From: Palsa-1392 sp036493915
GTDB lineage: Bacteria; Verrucomicrobiota; Verrucomicrobiia; Chthoniobacterales; UBA10450
Assembly (NCBI GenBank): GCA_036493915.1
Contig: DASXPA010000007.1
Location: forward strand, 1-13,022
Reading direction: 5' to 3'
Length of the DNA stretch: 13,022 nucleotides
In this document: positions 7,269 to 13,022 of the stretch, one piece after another
Numbering within the stretch: position 1 is the stretch's first letter
Layout of the letters: each line of letters starts with the position of its first letter
The notes under the pieces: generated by a model
Database searches by the model: none
The model's input: the letters and a program-made list of their open reading frames with translations, nothing else
What the model was told of the DNA's origin: nothing
Position numbers and translations under genes: made by a program

Positions 7269-9054
7269 TATGTGACCTGTGCCCCAAACATGTTCGAATG
7301 CCGACGTTCGATGACCTTGCCGTCGCCGACATACATATGCACACCACACAGGGCAGACAGGGATCAAAACTGCGGACCGTTCTCATGATGTCGATCCCTT
7401 TGAAGTTATCGGGACCATTTTCTTCGAAAATCGGCAGGTTGGTGATCGCGTCCTCGTAAGGCCCGCGTGTGCCTAACGAATCCCGCGGGCTCGCATTCCA
7501 TGGAGTCGGGGGATAGGGATGGTAATTCGCGATTCGCCCCCTGCGGATGACAAGGTGATGCGACAACATCCCGCGGACCGCCTCATGAAAGCCACAGCCG
7601 ATCGCTTCCGCCGGGACTTTAAATTGGTTCCAGACTTTCGTCTCGCCCGCGTAAACTTCTTTCAACGCCTGGTCGATAAAGTAAAGCGCCATGCCGGCCG
7701 CATAAGCCTGGAAGTAACTCCGAGCCCGGTTGCGCTCCAGAGTGTTACTCCATTTCGGAATCCGCCATTCGAATTCCGTTTCGCCATGGTTCGCGGTTTT
7801 TGGGAGATTGATTTTCACGCTCTGGCCGGTTGCCTTTACATAGCCGACATCCACTCGTCCGGCGAGCGCCGTCACCCAAAAACGCGCAAGCGGGCCGCCG
7901 CCGGTGTCGAGTGCGAGATGTTGTCCGGAGTTCCTGTCGAACCAGCGCGGCGACATGACCCAGGTGTAGTTACCCAAAAAATCCCGTTTCTGCGGCTTCG
8001 GCGTGGTGGTTTGATTCCACGGGTGCCGCTGGTCGACTGCGTTCCCTAACGGATCGTGGGTGACAAACCTTTCGCCCTCGTCCCAATCGTCGTAGAAAGA
8101 GCTGCCGAGTAAGATCCGAATACCGAGGTTGATTTCGACGAGGTCAGTCGTGAGCAGCTTGCCATCAATGACAACGCCGGGCGTGACATACATGGCGCGG
8201 CCCCAATCGCTCATTGTTTCGTAGCGAAAATCGCAGACGTCTGGATTCTGAAACGAGCCCCAGCAGCCCAGCATGATGCGGCGTCGGCCTACCTCCTCAT
8301 AACCCGGCAGCGCCTCATAGAAGAAATCGAAGAGGTCGTCGTGCAACGGCACGCTGCGTTTGAGGAAATCGATGTAACGCAAAAGTCGCACGAGATAGTC
8401 GTTGAACAGTTGGACGCCGGGGACAGTGCCGACTCCGCCGGGATAAAGCGTGGAAGGATGCGCATGCCGCCCTTCCATCAGGCAAAACATCTCGCGCGTG
8501 AGCCGGCTCATCTGCAGCGCTTCCAGGTAGAACGCGCCAGTGAATGGATTGAGAGCGCGCATGATGTCCGCGATCGTGCGCAAGCCGTGGATGGCAGCGT
8601 GCGGTGACTCGGTCTTCTCCGCCCTTTCGAAGACGCCGGGATTGGTCTCGCGAACTAACTGTTCGCAAAAATCAACGCCAACCAGGTTATCCTGAAAAAG
8701 GTTGTGATCGAACATGTATTCGGCGGCTTCGCCGAGGTTAATGATCCATTCCGCGAGGCGCGGGGAGACGACACCGAAGGCCATATTCTGCGCGTAAACG
8801 CCGCAGGTCGCGTGATTGTCGCCGCAGATTCCGCAGATGCGACTGGCGATCTGGTGTGCGTCGCGCGGATCTTTGCCGCGCATGAACACGCTGTAACCGC
8901 GAAAGATCGAGGACGTGCTGTAGCACTCGAGGACGCGACGGCTGGCAAAGTCGATCTTCGTATGAATTCCGAGACTGCCGATCACCCGCGTCACTGGATC
9001 CCAGGACATATCGACAGTCTGCTGCTGAAAATCAGTCGCGGGAGAGTTAGTCAT
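7268..9054 (-). CDS. hhyL: [NiFe] hydrogenase large subunit, group 1h type, frameshifted in its C-terminal active-site motif
   Basis: The catalytic subunit that would hold the Ni-Fe(CN)2CO centre. The N-terminal ligand motif is intact: RICGICGDNH with C74, C77 and H81. The C-terminal motif begins correctly (DPCLPC, C566 and C569), but the expected GVHMY lies in another frame. After the TGT of C569 (7350-7348) two extra bases, GT, within TGTGTGGTGTG break the frame. Without them the protein reads GVHMYVGDGKVIERRHSN and ends at the TAA at 7268-7270, giving 594 residues. As written, translation runs on to 7123, giving 643 residues with a 74-residue out-of-frame tail after C569 and no motif His for maturation cleavage. 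The overall sequence (SGRWFD-like region, NHATCGVYAQNMAFG, RSFDPCLPC) fits high-affinity hydrogenases that oxidise trace H2. The gene follows hhyS after 163 bases. Frame error, phase variation or true inactivation remain open. Confidence 0.9.
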
Positions 9055-9082
9055 AACTAAGAGTCATCTCGTAAATGCGATT

Positions 9083-9163
9083 GCCATTCTGAGCAGAGCG
9101 AAGAAACCTTTCGATCGATCCCGCGCCGTAGCTTGTGATGTCCTTCGCGTCGCTCAGGATGAC
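9083..9163. repeat. Intergenic inverted repeat (REP/MITE-like) between hhyS and hhyL
   Basis: The left arm at 9083-9105 (GCCATTCTGAGCAGAGCGAA and three more bases) and the reverse complement of the right arm at 9141-9163 (GTCATCCTGAGCGACGCGAA and three more) agree at 17 of 23 positions, around a 35-base centre. In the hydrogenase transcript this would fold into a long hairpin. Repeats of the GTCATCCTGAGC type are common between genes in soil Acidobacteriota and Verrucomicrobiota genomes, as I recall. It fills most of the 163-base gap and lies just upstream of the hhyL start, where it could affect mRNA stability or the ratio of the two subunits. Confidence 0.75.
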
Positions 9164-9217
9164 ACGTTTTGGAGTCCTTTCTAAGATAGCCTGTAAGAAG
9201 CGTTACTTCGGAATAGC

Positions 9218-10240
9218 TCACCTGGCAGGCTCCTTATTCATCGTCGCCCGAGTGAAGGCGCGAAGGGCGCGGATGGCATGACCATAACTCTGAATCGCCT
9301 GGGAAGAGAGCATCGAGCCCGGCGGCTGATCCATGAAAGGCATGAACTTATCGGGAAAACCCGGCATGGTGCAACCGATGCAAATGCCGCCAACGCTGGG
9401 ACAACCGCCGATGCCATTGATCCAGCCGCGCTTGCCAACATTGCATTGCACCACCGGCCCCCAGCAGCCGAGCTTTACGATGCATGGAGAGGCGCCGTAT
9501 TCGTCGGTAAACTGCCCCTGTTCGTAAAAGCCGCCGCGATCGCAGCTTTCATGCACCGTCTGACTAAATAGTGAGACAGGCCTGAGCGCGGCGTCGAGCT
9601 GGATCATCGGGGCAGAGCCCGCGGCCTGCCGCAGGAGATATAACAACACCTCCATGAAGTTATCGGGCTGAATCGGGCAACCGGGAATATTCACGATCGG
9701 CAATCCAGCTTTCGATTTCCAATCCCAGCCGAGATAATCGGCCAGCCCCATCGCGCCGGTGGGATTGCCGGCCATGGCGTGAATTCCACCGTAGGTCGCG
9801 CAGGTTCCCGCCGCGACGACGGCCCATGCTCGCGGAGCAAGGCGATCGATCCACTCGCAGGTCGTGATCGGCTGGCGGCTGGTTTTATCAAAACCAAAGC
9901 CGGCCCAAAAACCTTCCGCCTTGTTTTTCTCGTCAGGGATGGAGCCTTCGACGACGAGGAGAAACGGATCAAGTTCGCCGGCAGCGGCGTCGTGAAAGGC
10001 CTGCATGAATTCGTCACCATTCTTAGGCGCGAGGACGGGATTGTGCAGGCGCACCTGCGGAAGATCGGGAATGACGCCGCCGAGAATGTCTTCGAGGCTC
10101 GGCTGTGTCGCCGCGGTCATGGCCACGGTGTCGCCGTCGCAACCAAGCCCAGCCGTGATCCAGAGGAGATCGATCTCGTTGATGCCGATGGGAGATTGGG
10201 TCACGCGTTTCGCTCTACATTCGTTAGTTGCTTTACTCAA
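9218..10240 (-). CDS. hhyS: [NiFe] hydrogenase small subunit, group 1h type
   Basis: The iron-sulfur electron-transfer subunit, up to 340 residues, with no Tat signal peptide or C-terminal membrane anchor, as expected for soluble group 1h enzymes. Ligands by comparison with known small subunits: proximal cluster C34, D37 (CDGD in place of CxxC), C147 (GTCATYGG), C188 (PGCP); distal H230, C233, C253, C259; medial C266, C287, C290, with C280 as a possible fourth. The Asp ligand is the known hallmark of this oxygen-tolerant class (3Cys-1Asp proximal cluster). The start is uncertain: TTG at 10240 gives the full length, while GTG at 10204 (MTQSPIGIN) removes 12 residues; neither has a clear ribosome site. 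It is the first gene of the hhyS-hhyL-kinase operon and is divergent from the second kinase. Confidence 0.94.
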   Translation of the reverse strand: MSKATNECRAKRVTQSPIGINEIDLLWITAGLGCDGDTVAMTAATQPSLEDILGGVIPDLPQVRLHNPVLAPKNGDEFMQAFHDAAAGELDPFLLVVEGSIPDEKNKAEGFWAGFGFDKTSRQPITTCEWIDRLAPRAWAVVAAGTCATYGGIHAMAGNPTGAMGLADYLGWDWKSKAGLPIVNIPGCPIQPDNFMEVLLYLLRQAAGSAPMIQLDAALRPVSLFSQTVHESCDRGGFYEQGQFTDEYGASPCIVKLGCWGPVVQCNVGKRGWINGIGGCPSVGGICIGCTMPGFPDKFMPFMDQPPGSMLSSQAIQSYGHAIRALRAFTRATMNKEPAR

Positions 10241-10388
10241 CTACGGGCGGTGAGTCCCGATGGGGAAGCAGAAAATAAACCGCGGACGTATTTATTCTGC
10301 ACGCCCAACGGGGCAGCGTTTTTTGCGGATTGAATTCAAAACCACCCGCGCACGAAAACTGCTTTTAAGCCCGCACTCAGTCTCCCTG
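10241..10388. promoter_or_regulatory. Divergent control region between hhyS and the REC-kinase-REC gene
   Basis: These 148 bases must carry the start signals of both divergent transcripts if the kinase begins at 10389. They are A+T-richer than the flanking genes and contain a perfect 10-base palindrome TTGAATTCAA (10330-10339) and a run of six T (10319-10324). I could not find a convincing -35/-10 pair in either direction. The palindrome is a candidate operator only by position. Confidence 0.35.
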
Positions 10389-12152
10389 ATGCGTCCCGCG
10401 CTCATTCGCCAGGCAAAAATTCTCATCGTCGACGACGAGATCGCCAACGTCCGCCTTCTTCAGGTCATTCTCGCGGACGAGGGCTACGAGAATATTTCGG
10501 CGACGACGGACTCGCGGGACGTCCTCGAGGTTTGCGAGCATGATCAACCCGACCTCATCCTGCTCGATCTGCACATGCCGGATTTCACCGGTTACGAAGT
10601 GATGGAGAAAATCGCGGCCCTGCAGCCGGCAGACGCCTATTTGCCGATTATCGTTCTCACTGCCGATCCCACACCCGAGGCAAAACGGCGCGCGCTGACC
10701 TGCGGTGCGACCGATTTCGTCTGCAAACCTTTCGATAATCCCGAGGTGATCCAGCGCATCAAGAACGCCCTTCAGACGCGCTATCTGCATCTCGCGATGG
10801 TGGATCAGAACCAAGTCCTCCGTGAAAGAGTGAAAGAACGTACCGCGCTCCTCGAAGCCACGCTGGACCGCCTCAACACCGCGCAGGAACAAGCCGTGCA
10901 ACAGGAACGCCTCCGCGCGCTCGGGAAAATGACGGCGGGCATTGCACACGATTTCAACAACCTCCTCTCGCTCATCCTCGGCTACGGCGAACTGCTTCTG
11001 CGCGAGATTGGCCTCGCTGGGAGCGACGGCCCCGCTGCGCAATATCTCCGCAACATGATTAGCGCCTCGGAGGACGGGGTCGAGATGGTGAAAAGACTGG
11101 CCACCTTTCAACGACCTCCCTCCGAGTCCGATCCTCGCCAATCGATTCATCTGCCCGACTTAATCAATCAAGCGGTCGAGCTGACGAGGCCGCGCTGGCA
11201 AAATGAAGCCCTCGCCAGCAATATCAACATTTCCGTCTCCACCGATTTCGCGCAGGGGGCCGACATCGTGGGAGATCCGGCGCAATTCCGCGATCTCCTC
11301 GTCAACAGTATCTTCAACGCTGTCGATGCGATGCCCAATGGCGGCACGCTCACGTTTCGCACCCACGCCGCCGCCGACTCCGTCGTCATCGAAATCGAAG
11401 ATACCGGCGTCGGGATGTCGGAAGAAACGCGTGAGCGTTGCCTCGAACCGTTCTTCACTACGAAAGGTGTGCGAGGTTCCGGTCTCGGGTTGGCCATGAT
11501 CTACGGCATTACTCAGCGGCATAAAGGTTCGCTCGAGATCGAGACGCAGCTCGGCCGGGGAACGAAGATTGCCATTCGCTTGCCTAACGAACCCGCTCCC
11601 GCGGTCAGGGAGGATCCCGCCCTCACGGCCGCTTCCGAGCCGCTTCGGGTCTTGGTCGTCGATGATCAACCTTTGCTTTGCGAGATTCTCGTAGACTACC
11701 TGCAGAAGGATGGCCATTCCACGGCCACGGCAACCGGTGGCGAGGAAGCGCTCGAGAAATTTCAGACCGAACCCTTCGACCTCCTCATCACAGACAGCGC
11801 GATGCCCGGGATGAGCGGCCATGAACTCGCCGCCGCGATTCGAAAATTCCGCCACGGGACGATGGTCATCCTTCTCACCGGTTTCGCCGAGAGCGGCGTC
11901 TCCTCCTCAATCGCGCCCGAGATCGATGCCGTCGTCGGCAAACCGGTTCTTGCGGCGACGCTTCGGCAGGCGATCGCCCAGACCATCGTCAAGCGCAGAA
12001 GCATCCCAGCGACGACTGAAGAGCGTCTTATTCCCACAGCCGGTTTCCTTCGCACCGGCCCCGAAGGTGCGCTGATGGTGCAAAGGATTAAAGACCGCCT
12101 CGACGGTGATCAGCCCACTGCACCCCTCGTCGAGCACCAAACCCGAAGCTGA
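10389..12152 (+). CDS. Hybrid histidine kinase with N- and C-terminal receivers (REC-HisKA-HATPase-REC)
   Basis: 587 residues, soluble, without PAS or membrane input. The first receiver (about 9-125) has D15, D16, phospho-acceptor D60 (LILLDLHMPD), T91 and K113. A coiled coil (about 135-175) leads to HisKA with H187 (GIAHDFNNLLS, the subtype found in NtrB-like kinases) and an HATPase domain with N310 (FNAVDAM), G1 DTGVGM (338-343) and G2 GSGLGL (363-368). The second receiver (about 419-535) has D425, D426, D469 (LLITDSAMPG) and K518. The input appears to be phosphorylation of the first receiver by another kinase, so the PAS kinase across the hydrogenase genes is a possible upstream partner; that link is inferred. 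The ATG at 10389 is chosen because it starts right at the receiver; the frame is open from an ATG at 10260, but those 43 residues are basic and low in homology. There is no DNA-binding domain. Confidence 0.9.
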   Translation: MRPALIRQAKILIVDDEIANVRLLQVILADEGYENISATTDSRDVLEVCEHDQPDLILLDLHMPDFTGYEVMEKIAALQPADAYLPIIVLTADPTPEAKRRALTCGATDFVCKPFDNPEVIQRIKNALQTRYLHLAMVDQNQVLRERVKERTALLEATLDRLNTAQEQAVQQERLRALGKMTAGIAHDFNNLLSLILGYGELLLREIGLAGSDGPAAQYLRNMISASEDGVEMVKRLATFQRPPSESDPRQSIHLPDLINQAVELTRPRWQNEALASNINISVSTDFAQGADIVGDPAQFRDLLVNSIFNAVDAMPNGGTLTFRTHAAADSVVIEIEDTGVGMSEETRERCLEPFFTTKGVRGSGLGLAMIYGITQRHKGSLEIETQLGRGTKIAIRLPNEPAPAVREDPALTAASEPLRVLVVDDQPLLCEILVDYLQKDGHSTATATGGEEALEKFQTEPFDLLITDSAMPGMSGHELAAAIRKFRHGTMVILLTGFAESGVSSSIAPEIDAVVGKPVLAATLRQAIAQTIVKRRSIPATTEERLIPTAGFLRTGPEGALMVQRIKDRLDGDQPTAPLVEHQTRS

Positions 12153-12172
12153 GGGCGTGCCGCTTGCCTCAG
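12149..12172. terminator. Possible bidirectional terminator hairpin between convergent genes
   Basis: CTGAGG (12149-12154) and CCTCAG (12167-12172) form a perfect 6-base stem with a 12-base loop, overlapping the stop codon of the plus-strand kinase and ending 11 bases before the stop of the Omp85 gene. The plus strand continues ATTTCGC, a poor T-tract, so the call rests mainly on position in the 30-base gap between convergent genes. Confidence 0.3.
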
Positions 12173-12182
12173 ATTTCGCACT

Positions 12183-13022
12183 CTAAAAGGCGAAGCCGAA
12201 ACTGAAGTGAAACGCCCCGAAAGCTTCATCCGCGCGCCGGTCGGGATTTATTCCGTAATCGAGGCGGATCGGACCGATCGGCAAATCGTAGCGCAGCCCC
12301 ACGCCGACGCCGTAGCGCATGTTGTCGAGCCCCGGTGAACTCGCGTTGGGGAGCAGGTTTCCCGCATCTATAAAGACAGCGCCTAACAACTCTCCGTAAA
12401 GCGGGAAGGTGTATTCGACATTCAGCACGGTGTAATACTCACCGCCGATCGGGTTGCCCTGGTCGTCGTGCGGGCCGAGGTCGCGTTCGTCGAAACTGCG
12501 CACCGTCGTGCTCCCGCCGTTGAAAAAGCGTTCGTCGATCGGGATGGCAAGCTGCTCGGTCGTTCCCGCGGTATTGAGCGGATAAACAATCCCGGCGCGC
12601 GCCCCGAAGGCGAGCATGCTGCGCTCAAACCATTTTTGCAGCGCCGACTTCTGCAGGTCCTCCCCGTTCAGCAGCGGCTGCTCCGGTGCGAAGGAAAGGT
12701 AATAACTCAACCGGCCAGTCGCGCGAAACAGGTCGATGTCACTTCCGGTCTCGCTCGTCGCGACGTCCACGGTGTTGTTAAAGACGAGCCCGCGCGGGGC
12801 GACGAGTGGATTCTTGCGCAGGTCGAGCGTTTGCGTGAGACCGACGGAGTTGATGAAGTAATGGGTGTCGCCGAGTAAGCGATTGTCGATCGAAGCATCG
12901 GTGATCTCGACATGCCGCGGCGAGACGACGAAGCCGATGGAATAGGCATCGGTAATTTGCCGGCTGAGAGTGAGACGACCGCCAAACTCGAACTTGGTGT
13001 AGCCGTCGTAGTCGAAGGTCAG
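12183..13022 (-). CDS. Omp85-family outer-membrane protein (BamA/TamA-like), C-terminal barrel, partial
   Basis: The frame stays open from the window edge, so the gene is cut at its 5' end and 279 C-terminal residues are visible. They have alternating hydrophobic/polar beta strands and end in phenylalanine (FHFSFGFAF), the usual outer-membrane insertion signal. The conserved loop motif of the family is present as TTVRSFDERDLGP (VRGF/VRSF type), followed by GGEYYTVLNVEYTFPL and GAVFIDAGNLL, typical of the bacterial surface antigen (D15) domain. Such barrels insert outer-membrane proteins (BamA) or export partner proteins (TamA and others). The POTRA repeats that would tell these apart lie outside the window. 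It converges with the hybrid kinase and has no evident link to the hydrogenase cluster. Confidence 0.92.
   Translation of the reverse strand: MTFDYDGYTKFEFGGRLTLSRQITDAYSIGFVVSPRHVEITDASIDNRLLGDTHYFINSVGLTQTLDLRKNPLVAPRGLVFNNTVDVATSETGSDIDLFRATGRLSYYLSFAPEQPLLNGEDLQKSALQKWFERSMLAFGARAGIVYPLNTAGTTEQLAIPIDERFFNGGSTTVRSFDERDLGPHDDQGNPIGGEYYTVLNVEYTFPLYGELLGAVFIDAGNLLPNASSPGLDNMRYGVGVGLRYDLPIGPIRLDYGINPDRRADEAFGAFHFSFGFAF

Noticed and set aside
7337..7352. Programmed -1 ribosomal frameshift in the hydrogenase large subunit
   Set aside because: No X-XXY-YYZ slippery heptamer is present at the break (CCC TGT GTG), and relatives are expected to encode DPCxxCGVH in one frame. A GT duplication explains the sequence more simply.
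7269..7367. Upstream extension of the PAS kinase to a TTG at 7367
   Set aside because: These 33 codons are hydrogenase sequence read in the wrong frame; the ATG at 7268 overlaps the hydrogenase stop and begins the kinase-like sequence.
10305..10326. Sigma54-like site GGGGCA...TTTTTTGC upstream of the plus-strand kinase
   Set aside because: The GG and GC elements are separated by 11 bases instead of the required 10, and the flanking bases do not match the consensus.
1..13022. tRNA, rRNA, CRISPR array, insertion sequence or phage genes
   Set aside because: No cloverleaf, rRNA core sequence, regularly spaced repeats, transposase or integrase motifs were seen on either strand.

Overview
The window is G+C-rich bacterial DNA from a Gram-negative organism, shown by the C-terminal barrel of an Omp85-family outer-membrane protein at the right edge. 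Group 1h-type [NiFe] hydrogenase subunits, a tyrosine catabolic pair, hybrid histidine kinases, a decayed vapBC pair and intergenic repeats of the GTCAT(C/T)C(T/C)GAG type together suggest a soil bacterium. Verrucomicrobiota (Spartobacteria / Udaeobacter-like) is my first guess and Acidobacteriota the second. This placement is an inference, since no marker gene is present.

Layout, left to right. 1-353: no complete gene; a good leftward promoter (82-109) and a short duplicated copy of the tail of the next gene. 354-2264 (-): ABC-F ATPase of the Uup type. 2269-2875 (-): a vapBC toxin-antitoxin pair broken by at least three frameshifts. 2959-2990: half of a dispersed repeat. 3038-5370 (-): hpd-hmgA, a two-gene tyrosine degradation operon (4-hydroxyphenylpyruvate to homogentisate to maleylacetoacetate) with its own promoter at 5440-5467. 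5484-10240 (-): hydrogenase small subunit, large subunit, then a PAS hybrid histidine kinase. 10389-12152 (+): a divergent REC-kinase-REC hybrid. 12183-13022 (-): partial Omp85 protein.

The most interesting part is 5484-12152. A hydrogenase of the high-affinity (group 1h) sequence type is flanked on both sides by soluble hybrid kinases. The PAS kinase overlaps the ancestral stop codon of the large subunit in a TAATG junction, which suggests translational coupling. The large-subunit reading frame is broken by an apparent GT duplication exactly inside its C-terminal DPCxxCxxH active-site motif, so as sequenced the enzyme should be inactive unless the frame is restored. No hydrogenase maturation genes, Rieske or electron-transfer partner genes are present. 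The arrangement recalls the known regulatory hydrogenase / PAS-kinase pairs (HupUV-HupT, HoxBC-HoxJ), but with a different hydrogenase class. A hydrogen-linked signalling module is therefore a testable hypothesis, not a conclusion.

A heptamer, GTTAGGC, also recurs eight times across coding and non-coding DNA, which may be a genome-wide signal word.
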